Assembly: GCF_900091435.1 (NCBI RefSeq)
Contig: NZ_FMCS01000002.1
Location: forward strand, 558,001 to 622,000
Direction of reading: 5' to 3'
Length of the DNA stretch: 64,000 nucleotides
Source: Micromonospora chaiyaphumensis
GTDB lineage: Bacteria > Actinomycetota > Actinomycetes > Mycobacteriales > Micromonosporaceae
Part shown: positions 52,103 through 60,821 of the stretch, piece by piece
How the letters are laid out: each line of letters opens with the position of its first letter
How positions within the stretch are numbered: position 1 is the stretch's first letter
Program-made: the position numbers and the translations under genes
Notes under the pieces: model-generated
Seen by the model: the letters and a program-made list of their open reading frames with translations, nothing else
Database searches by the model: none
What the model was told of the DNA's origin: nothing

Positions 52103-52157
52103 CCACGGCGTCGCCGCCGGAGCCCGGCCACGGCCGGTCCGGCGTGCGACGCCGTGG
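52103..52157 (-). terminator. terminator hairpin of the YbaB/EspC/WXG-like trio
   Basis: Perfect 12-bp outer arms (52103-52114 and 52146-52157) around a GC-rich, internally paired loop, 18 bp after the last gene of the trio. The rest of 51899-52174 shows no gene. Confidence 0.6.
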
Positions 52158-52174
52158 ACCTGTGCGGCCCCCGG

Positions 52175-52843
52175 TCAGTGCCCGATCCGGGTGGTGCCGC
52201 CGTAGCGGGGGGCGCTCGTGACCCGGTCCCGCCAGGTCGTCTCGGCGAGGCTCGGCGCCCACTGCCGCAGCAGGGTCTCCGCGCCGTCGTAGGCCACGCC
52301 GAGCACCCCCAGCACCCGGGTGGCGATCTCGGCGGCCGCGAGCGACCCCGACCGGCCGGCCTCGGCGCCCGGGCGGGTGGCGGCGTGCACGGTGACCGCC
52401 TCGGCGGAGCGCAGCACCTCGGCCAGCGCCCGGGCCAGTGCGACCCGGCTGCCCTCGGCCCAGTCGGCCAGCGCGTCCGCGTAGCCGGCGGTCGACTCCA
52501 GCCGGCCGACCAGGCTCTCCGGCCCCTCGTCGAGGTGGCGGAGCAGGGCGGTGCGGGCCTCGTCGTAGGCCGCGGCGGCCGGCCCGGACCAGGCGACCGG
52601 GTCGGCGAGGGCGGCGCAGGTGTCGTCGTACCCCCGGACGAGCCGGCGCACGGCGTGGCCGGCGCCGGTCAGCGGCGCGGGGTGCAGGTCGAGGAACTCG
52701 CGGACGGCCGCGCCGGGGAGCACCTGCATCCGGCGCAGCAGCGGCCAGAGCCGGTGCCCCTCGGGCGCGCCGGCGGCGAGCAGCGCGTCGACCCGGGTGA
52801 GCAGGTCGAGACCCGGCTCGGCGAGGCGGTCGAGGGCGTCCAT
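52175..52843 (-). CDS. helical ESX-associated-like hypothetical protein
   Basis: A 222-aa almost entirely alpha-helical, alanine-rich protein (VDALLAAGAPEGHRLWPLL; AWSGPAAAAYDEARTALLRHL contains a WSGPAAAAY motif like the WxG turn of WXG100 helical hairpins). Third gene of a trio with EspC-like and YbaB-like genes, overlapping the former at TGATG. A role as substrate or chaperone of a type VII-like system is inferred only; no secretion gene is nearby. Confidence 0.6.
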   Translation of the reverse strand: MDALDRLAEPGLDLLTRVDALLAAGAPEGHRLWPLLRRMQVLPGAAVREFLDLHPAPLTGAGHAVRRLVRGYDDTCAALADPVAWSGPAAAAYDEARTALLRHLDEGPESLVGRLESTAGYADALADWAEGSRVALARALAEVLRSAEAVTVHAATRPGAEAGRSGSLAAAEIATRVLGVLGVAYDGAETLLRQWAPSLAETTWRDRVTSAPRYGGTTRIGH

Positions 52844-53148
52844 CACGCCTCCCGGGCCAGCCGCCGCGCGACGGACTCGTCGGTCGCCGGGTAGCGGTCG
52901 GCGGCGCTGCGCAGGGCGGCCGCGGCGGCGGCCAGCCGGGCGGCGGCGGCCTGCGCCTCGCGGGCCCGGTCGCCGGTGGCCGCGGTCCACTGCCGGTGCA
53001 GGGCCCGGCCGATCTCGCCGGGCCGGCCGGTGGCGTGTGCCCCGAACGCGGGGTGGGGCGGGTCGGTGGCGGTCACCGTGTGGGCCAGCGTGGCGAGGGT
53101 GGCCCCGGCCTCGTCCAGGCGGGCCGCCAGCGCGCGCAACGTGTCCAT
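52843..53148 (-). CDS. EspC/WXG100-like small helical protein
   Basis: A 101-aa helical protein (MDTLRALAARLDEAGATLATLAHTV, HRQWTAATGDRAREAQAAAARL) in the size and pattern of EspC/WXG100-like hairpins; no classical WXG or C-terminal secretion motif is seen. Located 1 bp after the YbaB-like gene and coupled to the next gene. Function unknown. Confidence 0.6.
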   Translation of the reverse strand: MDTLRALAARLDEAGATLATLAHTVTATDPPHPAFGAHATGRPGEIGRALHRQWTAATGDRAREAQAAAARLAAAAAALRSAADRYPATDESVARRLAREA

Positions 53149-53149
53149 G

Positions 53150-53479
53150 TCAGGCTCCCGCCAGCGGCCGGTAGGCCGCGAACGTCTCGTTGTGGAGCTT
53201 CTCGCGGGCCCACTGCGCCGCGTCGGCGGCGGCGGTCACGGCGGCCTGCACCGACCCGGCGACGTCCCGGGGGTTGCGCTGGTGGAGCGGGCCGAGGAAG
53301 CGCACGTCGGTGATCCGCCCGCCGGCGGTCACCACCACCTCGACGAGGCCGTCGGGCGAGCGGACGGTGACCTCGACCGTCGCCACCGCCTGGTCGAACT
53401 CGGCCTGGAGGGTCTCGATGCGCCGGTAGCGCCGCACCGCCTCCTCGATCCAGGCCTCGTCGATCTCCCCGCGTGGCAT
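53150..53479 (-). CDS. YbaB/EbfC-like DNA-binding family protein
   Basis: A 109-aa protein with a long N-terminal helix (WIEEAVRRYRRIETLQAEFDQAVATVEV), a three-stranded sheet (VTVRSPDGLVEVVVTAGGRITDVRF) and a C-terminal helix, the YbaB fold. In actinobacteria such paralogues accompany EspC-like genes, distinct from the nucleoid YbaB beside recR. ATG 53479 follows GGGAGGAG. Confidence 0.72.
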   Translation of the reverse strand: MPRGEIDEAWIEEAVRRYRRIETLQAEFDQAVATVEVTVRSPDGLVEVVVTAGGRITDVRFLGPLHQRNPRDVAGSVQAAVTAAADAAQWAREKLHNETFAAYRPLAGA

Positions 53480-53602
53480 CGGCGGACTCCTCCCGGCTGA
53501 CCTCATCACTGAGCGTGCCGCCACCGTCACCGCGCGGCCACACCGGACCGTACCGCAGTCAACAAAGCCTGTCGATGCCCTGTGGACAACCTCGGCGGGT
53601 GG

Positions 53603-54913
53603 TCAGCCCCGCCACAGGGCGAGCATCATCGCCTCCACCGCGATCCGCGGCTTGACGTTCGCCTCGATGGCCGCCCGGCACTCCAGCACGGCCTCCAGCC
53701 GGCGCAGCGCGCCCTCGGCGTCCCACTTCTGGGCGCCGGCCCCGGCCAGCGCCGCGGTGTCCCTGTGCACGGGTGCGACCGGCGCCCGCAGCGCCATGGT
53801 GAGCGCGTCCCGGTAGAAGCCGGCCAGGTCGACCAGCGCCCGGTCGAGCGCGTCCCGCTGGGCCCGGGTGGCCCGCGACTTCTGCCGCCGCTCCAGGTCC
53901 TTGAGCTGCCCGGCGGCGCCCCGCATGGCGCCGGCCGCACCCCGGCCGGTCCCGCCCGCGCCGAGCGCGGTCTGGAGCGCGGCCTTCTCCGTCTCGTCGA
54001 TCTCGGCGACCGCCGCGGCGGCCTCGGCCTCGGCCGCCTCGATGAGCGCGGAGGCGGCGTCGAACGCGGCACCGACCCCGGTCAGCCGGCGCGGCACGGC
54101 GAGCACGGCGTCGCGGCGCTGCCGGGCCTCCGGGTCGCGGGCCAGCCGCCGGGCCCGGCCCACGTGGCCCTGCGCCGCCGCGGCGGCCCATTCGGCCACG
54201 TCGGGGGCGATGCCGTCGCGGCGTACGAGCACCTCGGCCACCGCCCCGGCCGGCGGCTGCCGCAGCGGCACGAGCCGGCACCGCGACCGGATGGTCACCG
54301 AGATGTCGTCCGGGTGGGTGGAGGGGGCGCAGAGCAGGAAGACGGTACGCGGCGGCGGCTCCTCCACCGCCTTGAGCAGCGCGTTGCCGGCGGCCTCGGT
54401 GAGCCGGTCGGCGTCCTCGATGATGACGACCTGCCAGCGGCCGCCGGACGGCGTGCTGGCCGCTCGCAGCACCAGCGCGCGCATCTCGCTCACGCCGATG
54501 GAGAGCCCCTCGGGCACCACCAGCCGCACGTCGGCGTGGGTGCCGGCGAGGGTGGTGTGGCAGCCGGGGCAGTGGCCGCAGCCGGTGCCGTGGACGCACT
54601 GGAGGGCGGCGGCGAAGGCGCGGGCGGCCACCGACCGGCCGGAACCGGGCGGCCCCGTGAAGATCCAGGCGTGGGTCATCCCGGCGCCGGGGTCGACGCC
54701 CTCCGGGCCGGCCGGGCCGGGCTCGTCGAACTCGTCGGCGAGCGCGTCGAGGTCGTCGTCGCCGTCCGGGTCGGCTCCGCCGGCCGCCGGGGCGCCCGCC
54801 CGCGCGACCGCGGGCGCGGCGGCACGCAGCAGGGCGGCGGCCGAGGCGGCGGCCCGCCGGAGCGTGGCCACCGCCTCGTCCTGCCCGACCAGGTCGGCGA
54901 AGACGTCGGTCAT
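53603..54913 (-). CDS. holB: DNA polymerase III delta' subunit
   Basis: A 436-aa clamp-loader subunit. AAA+ region (about 80-230) with a degenerate P-loop TGPPGSGRS, zinc cysteines CVHGTGCGHCPGC, IIEDADRLTEAAGNALLKAVEEPP and SRC motif TIRSRC. The N-terminus begins VFADLVGQDEAVATLRRA and carries an extra acidic linker (about 45-78). Starts in an ATGA overlap with the upstream MFS/dTMP kinase gene, matching the widespread tmk-holB pairing. Confidence 0.92.
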   Translation of the reverse strand: MTDVFADLVGQDEAVATLRRAAASAAALLRAAAPAVARAGAPAAGGADPDGDDDLDALADEFDEPGPAGPEGVDPGAGMTHAWIFTGPPGSGRSVAARAFAAALQCVHGTGCGHCPGCHTTLAGTHADVRLVVPEGLSIGVSEMRALVLRAASTPSGGRWQVVIIEDADRLTEAAGNALLKAVEEPPPRTVFLLCAPSTHPDDISVTIRSRCRLVPLRQPPAGAVAEVLVRRDGIAPDVAEWAAAAAQGHVGRARRLARDPEARQRRDAVLAVPRRLTGVGAAFDAASALIEAAEAEAAAAVAEIDETEKAALQTALGAGGTGRGAAGAMRGAAGQLKDLERRQKSRATRAQRDALDRALVDLAGFYRDALTMALRAPVAPVHRDTAALAGAGAQKWDAEGALRRLEAVLECRAAIEANVKPRIAVEAMMLALWRG

Positions 54914-57129
54914 CGGTGCGGGCGTTCCATCGTCACCAGCTCCGCGTCGGATAACTCGGGCTGGACCGTGGTGTCGGGACCCTGGGCGGGGCGCGGGTGC
55001 ACGATGGCGGCCGGGTCGACGAGGAACTCGTCCACCCGCCGCGCCACCGCCGCGGCGATCTCCTCGACCGGGCGGGACGCGTCGAGCACCAGGTAGCGCT
55101 TCGGGTCGGCGGCGGCCAGGTCGAGGAAGGCGTACCGGACCCGCTCGTGGAACCCGATCGACTCGGCCTCCAGCCGGTCGGCGCCCTGGTTGCGGGAGTC
55201 GACCCGGGTACGGCCGGTGTGCGGGTCGACGTCGAGGAGCACCACGAGGTCGGGCTTCAGCCCGCCGGTGGCCCACGAGGAGAGCCAGGACACCTCCTGC
55301 ACCGGCAGGGTCCGCCCGGCGCCCTGGTACGCGAGCGACGAGTCGACGTACCGGTCGCTGATCACCACCGCGCCCCGGACCAGCGCCGGCCGGACCACGG
55401 TGGCGATGTGGTGCGCCCGGTCGGCGGCGTAGAGCAGCGCCTCGGCGCGCGGCGACGGGGCCTCGTCGTCGGCGGTCTCCAGCACGAGCGAGCGGATCCG
55501 CTGGCCGATGCCGGTGGCCCCCGGCTCCCGGGTGACCACGACGTCCCGGCCCTGCCCGCGCAGCCGCTCGGCGAGTGCGGCGAGCTGGGTGGACTTGCCG
55601 GCGCCCTCGCCGCCCTCGAAGACCACGAAGAGGCCGCTGGAGACGAAGGGCTCGGACGGCATGAGCGGGCGGCCCCGGATCGAGCCCCAGAGGTCGGCCA
55701 GGACCGGCACGCCCTTCTTGTCGTCCATCTGGCCGAAGGCGCTGATCCCCGCGAAGATGCCGGCCGCGCCCGCGGCGAGCAGCAGCAGGCGGGTCGAGGA
55801 GACCGAGATGCCCAGGTCGGCGATGGTCAGCTGGCGGGAGCCGCCGACGCCGACCAGGAGGCTGCTCAGCGCGATGGCCAGGATCAGCACCAGCCGGGTG
55901 CCGATCTGCACCACCGCGAAGACGCGGCCGCGCACCTCGTCGGCGACCTCGCCGCCGAGCAGCGTGGTGCCGGCCAGGAAGGCCATGCCCGCGCCCGCGC
56001 CGACCAGGACCGCGCCGAGCATCGCCATGGACAGGTGGATGGCGAAGGCGAGCACCAGCACCGAGGCGCTGGCCAGCACGATGCTCATGCCGAACCAGCG
56101 GCGCCGGGACATGTCCCGGACGATCATCGGGCCGGCCCCGATGCCGATCGCCAGGCCGATGAAGATCGCACCGAAGAGCAGGAAGAAGGCGGCGTCACCG
56201 GCGCCGAGCGAGGCGGCGAAGAACTTCGCCGTGCCGACCACGATGCCGCCGCCGGCGAAGGCGCCGAAGATGCCGAGCACCAGGCCGCGGACCAGTGGGG
56301 TCTGGCCGATGAACTTCCAGCCCTCGGCGAACTGGCGGACCATGGTCTGCTCGGCCTGCTCGCGCTCGCCGCCCCGGCTCTGGCTGATCTCCTTGATCCC
56401 GAACGCGACGACCAGCGCGGTGGCCAGCCGGGAGAACGAGTTGACCCAGAGCGCGAGCTGGGCCGGCTCGGCCCAGTCGGGCAGGTCGCCCCCGACCAGC
56501 CCCCGCACGCTGCGGTCGAGCACGGCGGCCACGATCGCGGCGGCGATCGGGGTGATGCCGTACGTGGTGATCAGGGTGAGCTGGTTGGCGGTCTCCAGCC
56601 GGGTACGCGGGATCAGGTTCGGGACCGCGGCCTCCTTGGCCGGGATCCACAGCAGGGTGACCGTCTCGATCAGGAAGGTGGCGATCGCCGCCCAGGTGAC
56701 CACGAGGCCGCCGCTGGCGCCGGTGAGCGCGTAGAGCGGGATGGAGGCGAAGAGCACGAAGCGCAGCAGGTCGCAGATGACCATCGTCCAGCGCCGGTCG
56801 AACCGGTCGGCGAAGACACCGGCGACCGGACCGAGCACCAGCGCCGGGAGCAGCCGGATCGCGATCAGCGTGCCGAACGCGGCGCCCTTCGCGGTGCTGC
56901 CGGAAACCTGGGCGGCGGCGAAGACCGAGGTGGCGAGCAGGCCGAGCCAGTCGCCGAAGGAGGCGACGCCGAGCACGATCCACAGCCGGCGGAAGGGCCG
57001 GATGCGCAGGACCGACCGGATGGCGGCCGCTCCGGAGCGGTCGGCCGCGGGCGCCGACACGCCGGGCGACTCGCCGTTGTTCTGGCTTTCGATGGCCGTA
57101 CCTCCACGTGCCGGCCCAGAGTTGGGCAC
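54910..57129 (-). CDS. tmk: MFS transporter fused to dTMP kinase
   Basis: A 739-aa fusion. Residues 35-480 are a 12-helix MFS transporter (FRRLWIVLGVASFGDWLGLLATSVF; GVFADRFDRRWTM). Residues 500-715 are a complete thymidylate kinase with P-loop FEGGEGAGKST (Lys512), DRY motif ISDRYVDSSLAYQG and a lid REPGATGIG block. It should make dTDP for DNA synthesis. The partner transporter's cargo is unknown; similar fusions are annotated across Micromonosporaceae. GTG 57129 lies near a TAGAGT box (57142-57147); the only strong SD (GGAGGT) lies inside the frame 24 nt further on, so the exact start is uncertain. Confidence 0.9.
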   Translation of the reverse strand: MPNSGPARGGTAIESQNNGESPGVSAPAADRSGAAAIRSVLRIRPFRRLWIVLGVASFGDWLGLLATSVFAAAQVSGSTAKGAAFGTLIAIRLLPALVLGPVAGVFADRFDRRWTMVICDLLRFVLFASIPLYALTGASGGLVVTWAAIATFLIETVTLLWIPAKEAAVPNLIPRTRLETANQLTLITTYGITPIAAAIVAAVLDRSVRGLVGGDLPDWAEPAQLALWVNSFSRLATALVVAFGIKEISQSRGGEREQAEQTMVRQFAEGWKFIGQTPLVRGLVLGIFGAFAGGGIVVGTAKFFAASLGAGDAAFFLLFGAIFIGLAIGIGAGPMIVRDMSRRRWFGMSIVLASASVLVLAFAIHLSMAMLGAVLVGAGAGMAFLAGTTLLGGEVADEVRGRVFAVVQIGTRLVLILAIALSSLLVGVGGSRQLTIADLGISVSSTRLLLLAAGAAGIFAGISAFGQMDDKKGVPVLADLWGSIRGRPLMPSEPFVSSGLFVVFEGGEGAGKSTQLAALAERLRGQGRDVVVTREPGATGIGQRIRSLVLETADDEAPSPRAEALLYAADRAHHIATVVRPALVRGAVVISDRYVDSSLAYQGAGRTLPVQEVSWLSSWATGGLKPDLVVLLDVDPHTGRTRVDSRNQGADRLEAESIGFHERVRYAFLDLAAADPKRYLVLDASRPVEEIAAAVARRVDEFLVDPAAIVHPRPAQGPDTTVQPELSDAELVTMERPHR

Positions 57130-57265
57130 CCCCGGTGGAACACTCTAGTCGCGGCGAGATGCGTCCCCCTCCGCGACATTCGCCTGCTCGCGAGCCTAGG
57201 CCGCCGGCACCACCGCCCGCAGCCCGGACAGACGCGAGGGTATTTCGCATTGGCGTCCAGACAGT

Positions 57266-57271
57266 TAGCGT
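57266..57271 (+). promoter_or_regulatory. -10 box of leaderless racemase-fold gene promoter
   Basis: TAGCGT, 6-nt spacer to GTG 57278. Confidence 0.5.
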
Positions 57272-57277
57272 GCACAC

Positions 57278-58486
57278 GTGGCCATCGACCGTGACAAACT
57301 TCGCGATCGCCTCGACCGGGCGACCGCCCATCTCGACCCGCCGTACGCGGTGGTCGACCTCACCGCCTTCGACGCGAACGCCGACGCTCTGGTCCAGCGG
57401 GCCGCGGGCAAGCCGGTGCGGATCGCCAGCAAGTCGGTCCGGGTCCGGGAGCTGCTGACCCGGGCGCTGGCCCGGCCCGGCTGGCGGGGGGTGATGGCGT
57501 TCACCCTCCCCGAGGCGCTCTGGCTGGCCCGCAGCGGCGTCAGCGACGACGTGCTGGTCGCCTACCCGACCGCCGACCGGAGGGCGCTCGCCGAACTGGC
57601 CGCCGACCCGGCGCTCGCCGACGCGGTGACCCTGATGGTCGACGACGCCGGGCAGCTCGACCTGGTCGACCAGGTCTGCCCGCCCGACCGCCGGCCGCCG
57701 CTGCGGGTCTGCCTCGAACTCGACGCCTCCTGGCGGCCCCTCGGCGGCCGGGTGCACGTCGGCGTGCGGCGGTCCCCGGTGCACAGCGCCGGGGCGGCCG
57801 GCAGCCTCGCCGCCGCGGTCGCCGGCCGGCCGGGCTTCCGGCTGGTCGGCCTCATGTCCTACGAGGCGCAGATCGCCGGCCTCGGCGACGCCCCGCCCGG
57901 GCAGGCGGTGCTCGGCACCGCCATCCGGGTCACCCAGCGTGGCTCGTACCGCGAACTGCTGGCCCGCCGTGCCGCCGCGGTCGCCGCGGTACGCGAGCAC
58001 GCCGACCTCGAGTTCGTCAACGGCGGCGGCACCGGCAGCGTGGCCGCCACCAGCGCCGACCCCGCGGTCACCGAGGTCACCGCGGGCTCCGGCCTGTACG
58101 GGCCGACGCTCTTCGACGCGTACCGTGCCTGGCGGCCGACCCCGGCGGCGTTCTTCGCCTGCGCGGTGGTCCGCCGCCCGGCGCCCGGGCTGGCCACCGT
58201 GCTCGGCGGCGGCTGGATCGCGTCGGGCCCGGCCGCCGACAGCCGCCTGCCCCGGCCGTGGCTGCCGGCCGGGCTGAAGCTGCTGGGCGCGGAGGGCGCG
58301 GGTGAGGTGCAGACGCCGCTGGCCGGCGACGTCGCCACCGCCCTCCGAATCGGCGACCGGGTGTGGTTCCGGCACGCGAAGGCCGGCGAGCTGTGCGAGC
58401 ACGTCAACGAGGTGCATCTCGTCGACGGCGACAGCGTGGTGGCCACCGTGCCGACCTACCGGGGCGAGGGCCACGCGTTCCTCTAG
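57278..58486 (+). CDS. alanine-racemase-fold PLP enzyme (D-threonine aldolase/deaminase-like)
   Basis: A 402-aa fold-type III PLP protein. N-terminal TIM barrel with the Schiff-base Lys in RIASKSVRVREL, the family motif LVGLMSYEAQIAG and FVNGGGTGS phosphate site; the C-terminal beta domain ends with EHVNEVHLVDGD. Related proteins act as D-amino-acid aldolases, dehydratases or deaminases. The HxD/E metal pair of D-threonine aldolase may be HVNE, but substrate is undecided. Leaderless GTG start. Confidence 0.82.
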   Translation: MAIDRDKLRDRLDRATAHLDPPYAVVDLTAFDANADALVQRAAGKPVRIASKSVRVRELLTRALARPGWRGVMAFTLPEALWLARSGVSDDVLVAYPTADRRALAELAADPALADAVTLMVDDAGQLDLVDQVCPPDRRPPLRVCLELDASWRPLGGRVHVGVRRSPVHSAGAAGSLAAAVAGRPGFRLVGLMSYEAQIAGLGDAPPGQAVLGTAIRVTQRGSYRELLARRAAAVAAVREHADLEFVNGGGTGSVAATSADPAVTEVTAGSGLYGPTLFDAYRAWRPTPAAFFACAVVRRPAPGLATVLGGGWIASGPAADSRLPRPWLPAGLKLLGAEGAGEVQTPLAGDVATALRIGDRVWFRHAKAGELCEHVNEVHLVDGDSVVATVPTYRGEGHAFL

Positions 58487-58601
58487 ACGGTGACGGCGGG
58501 TCCCGGACACCTCGGGAACCCGCCGCTCGTCGTCCTGCCCGGTCGCACCCCGGGCGTCGCACCTTGTCGTCACCGCCGGCACCATGGCGGTGACGTCCTG
58601 C

Positions 58602-59255
58602 TCAGCCCTGTTGCACGGCCTCCGTCCGGGCGTCGACCTGCCGGTGCAGGTATTCCCGGATGAGCGCCTTGGCCTCGACCAGCACCCGCTCGTCGCCCTC
58701 GGTCTTCCGCCGGAACGCCAGCTTGATCAGGGAGTCGGCGGCCTCCACGGCGACCTCCAGGTGGAAGCGGAGGTCGGGCACACCGGCCAGACCGAACCGC
58801 TCCGTGAGCACGCGGGCGAGCTGATCCGCGATCACCCCGTTGTTGTCCCGCTGCTCGTCGAGCAGGTGCACGTCGACCACGTCGCCGAAGTGCAGGGTAC
58901 GGAAACCGGGGACCGTGCGGTGCATCGAGATGTACTCGTCGATCGCCGCATCGACCCCGTCCCACCAGTGGGTCAGGTCGGGCGAGGAGAACCGCTCGTC
59001 GAGCCGCTGGAGATAGGACTCCATCGTGCGCAGCGTCAGCGCCTGCACGATGGCCCGCTTGTCCGGAAAGAACTGATAGACCGACCCGATCGCCACCTCG
59101 GCACGCTCGGCGAGGAGGGTCGTGGTCAAGCCCTCGTACCCCACCTCGTCGACGAGCTCGGCGCAGGCGTCCAGCATCCGCTGGACCCGCGCGACACTTC
59201 GACCCTGCACCGGTACCCGACGCAGCGGCCCGGTCGTGGCGGCTGGTGTGGACAC
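58602..59255 (-). CDS. TetR family transcriptional regulator
   Basis: A 217-aa TetR protein with HTH (RVQRMLDACAELVDEVGYEGLTT, then AERAEVAIGSVYQFFPDK) and a mostly helical ligand domain. GTG 59255 sits 7 nt from GAAGGGGGG; an ATG 27 bp upstream precedes that site and is unlikely. Divergent from the aldonolactone oxidase, with two palindromes between them, so it probably controls that gene and itself. Confidence 0.88.
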   Translation of the reverse strand: MSTPAATTGPLRRVPVQGRSVARVQRMLDACAELVDEVGYEGLTTTLLAERAEVAIGSVYQFFPDKRAIVQALTLRTMESYLQRLDERFSSPDLTHWWDGVDAAIDEYISMHRTVPGFRTLHFGDVVDVHLLDEQRDNNGVIADQLARVLTERFGLAGVPDLRFHLEVAVEAADSLIKLAFRRKTEGDERVLVEAKALIREYLHRQVDARTEAVQQG

Positions 59256-59345
59256 TCGCCACCCCCCTTCGACGGAGAACATATCTGCACGTCACGAGTC
59301 TGTGACTACCGGTACAACGAGCCGGGCTCGATTGCGGTATTTACC

Positions 59346-59360
59346 AGGAACAACGTTCCT
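59346..59360. promoter_or_regulatory. palindrome upstream of oxidase gene
   Basis: AGGAAC-AAC-GTTCCT, a perfect 6-bp dyad in the TetR/oxidase divergent region. Confidence 0.5.
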
Positions 59361-59361
59361 G

Positions 59362-59380
59362 ATATGAAGTCAGTTCATAT
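59362..59380. promoter_or_regulatory. probable TetR operator
   Basis: ATATGAA-N5-TTCATAT, a perfect 7-bp dyad of 19 bp, markedly A/T-rich for this genome and 20 bp before the oxidase start. Size and position suit a TetR dimer site. Confidence 0.65.
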
Positions 59381-59399
59381 TCACGTCGAGGAGCGTCCC

Positions 59400-60707
59400 A
59401 TGGCCGGCACGCCAGCCGCCTGGTCCAACTGGGCCGGCAACCAGCGCAGCACCGCCGCCCTGACGGTGCGCCCCCGCACCGTCGAGGAGGTCGCCGAGGC
59501 TGTCCGCCACGCCGCCGACACCGGCCGGACGATCCGGGCGGTGGGCAGCGGACACTCCTTCACCGGCACCGCCGTCGCCGACGGGCACCGGCTCGACCTC
59601 GCCGACCTGGACACCGGGGTCACCGTCGACACCGCTCGCCGCCTGGTCACCGTACCGGCCGGAACGACGCTGCACACGCTCAACGACCTGCTCGCCCGCC
59701 ACGGTCTGGCGCTGCCCAACCTCGGCGACATCGACGCGCAGACCGTCGCCGGCGCGCTCTCCACCGGCACCCACGGCACCGGCGGCAAGCTCGGCTGTCT
59801 GTCCACCTTCGTCACCGCGCTGACACTGGTCACCGGCGCCGGTGAGGTGCTGCGCTGCTCCGCCGACGAGCACCGCGACGTGTTCGCCGCCGCCCGGGTC
59901 GGGCTCGGCGCCGTCGGGGTGCTGGTCGAGGTCACGCTCCGCTGCGTCGACGCCTTCGTGCTCCGCGCGCACGAGCGGCCGGCCGCGCTCGCCGCGGTGC
60001 TCGACGACCTGCCCGGCCTGGTCGAGCGGCACGACCACGCCGAGTTCTACTGGTTCCCGTACACGGACCGGGTGCAGGTCAAGGCCAACGACCGGGTGCC
60101 CGCCGACGACCGGCCACTGCCCCGCTGGCGCGGCTGGCTGGACGACGAGTTCCTCTCCAACACCGTCTTCGCCGGAGCCTGCCGGCTGGGCCGCGCCGTG
60201 CCGGCGCTCGCCCCCGGGATCAGCGCGATCTCCGCCCGGGCGCTCACCGAACGCACCTACACGGGCCGCTCCGACCTGGTCTTCTGCACCCCGCGCCGGG
60301 TCCGCTTCGTGGAGATGGAGTACGGCCTCCCGCGCGCCGCCCTGCCCACCGCCCTGGCCGAACTGCGGCGGATCGTCGACGGGCTGCCGTTCAAGGTGCT
60401 GTTCCCGGTCGAGGTGCGGTTCACCGCCGCCGACGACATCTGGCTCTCCCACGGGTACGGGCGGGACTCCGCCTACGTCGCCATCCACCAGTACGTGGGG
60501 ATGCCGTACGAGCCGTACTTCCGCGCGTTCGAGAAGGTCGCCACGGACCTGGGCGGCCGCCCCCACTGGGGCAAGCTGCACTGGCGGGACGCCGAGTCGC
60601 TGGCGGAGGCGTACCCGAGGTTCGGTGACTTCCTGACGGTCCGCGACCGCCTGGACCCCGACCGCCGCTTCACCAACCCCTACCTGAACCAGGTCCTGGG
60701 CGCCTGA
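59400..60707 (+). CDS. FAD-linked aldonolactone oxidase (D-arabinono-1,4-lactone oxidase type)
   Basis: A 435-aa VAO-family flavoenzyme. The FAD-binding half (1-180) has RAVGSGHSFTG, GALSTGTHGTGG and VGLGAVGVLVEVTLRC; the C-terminal ALO domain ends in HWGKLHWRDAES, a motif shared by L-gulono-, L-galactono- and D-arabinono-lactone oxidases. The start AWSNWAGNQRSTAA is also typical. No signal peptide. ATG 59400 follows GAGGAG. Probably controlled by the divergent TetR. Confidence 0.9.
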   Translation: MAGTPAAWSNWAGNQRSTAALTVRPRTVEEVAEAVRHAADTGRTIRAVGSGHSFTGTAVADGHRLDLADLDTGVTVDTARRLVTVPAGTTLHTLNDLLARHGLALPNLGDIDAQTVAGALSTGTHGTGGKLGCLSTFVTALTLVTGAGEVLRCSADEHRDVFAAARVGLGAVGVLVEVTLRCVDAFVLRAHERPAALAAVLDDLPGLVERHDHAEFYWFPYTDRVQVKANDRVPADDRPLPRWRGWLDDEFLSNTVFAGACRLGRAVPALAPGISAISARALTERTYTGRSDLVFCTPRRVRFVEMEYGLPRAALPTALAELRRIVDGLPFKVLFPVEVRFTAADDIWLSHGYGRDSAYVAIHQYVGMPYEPYFRAFEKVATDLGGRPHWGKLHWRDAESLAEAYPRFGDFLTVRDRLDPDRRFTNPYLNQVLGA

Positions 60708-60717
60708 CCCCTCCTGA

Positions 60718-60767
60718 GGATCTTGGTACGAACCTGCCCCTGGAAGGGCGGATCCCTACCAAGATCC
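60718..60767. repeat. palindromic repeat copy 1 (TCTTGGTACG type)
   Basis: Arms 60718-60728 and 60757-60767 (11 bp perfect) with an inner GCCCCTGGAAGGGC stem. It follows the oxidase stop by 10 bp and may act as its terminator. A second near-identical copy is at 61782-61827. Confidence 0.8.
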
Positions 60768-60821
60768 GTCGGCTGTCCACAGGGGTGGTGGACGGCGGCG
60801 GGATCCGGAGGAATGGAGGGT

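Noticed and set aside
54997..57294. 765-aa open frame antisense to the MFS-dTMP kinase gene
   Set aside because: Same reasons; the sense strand encodes a complete kinase and transporter.
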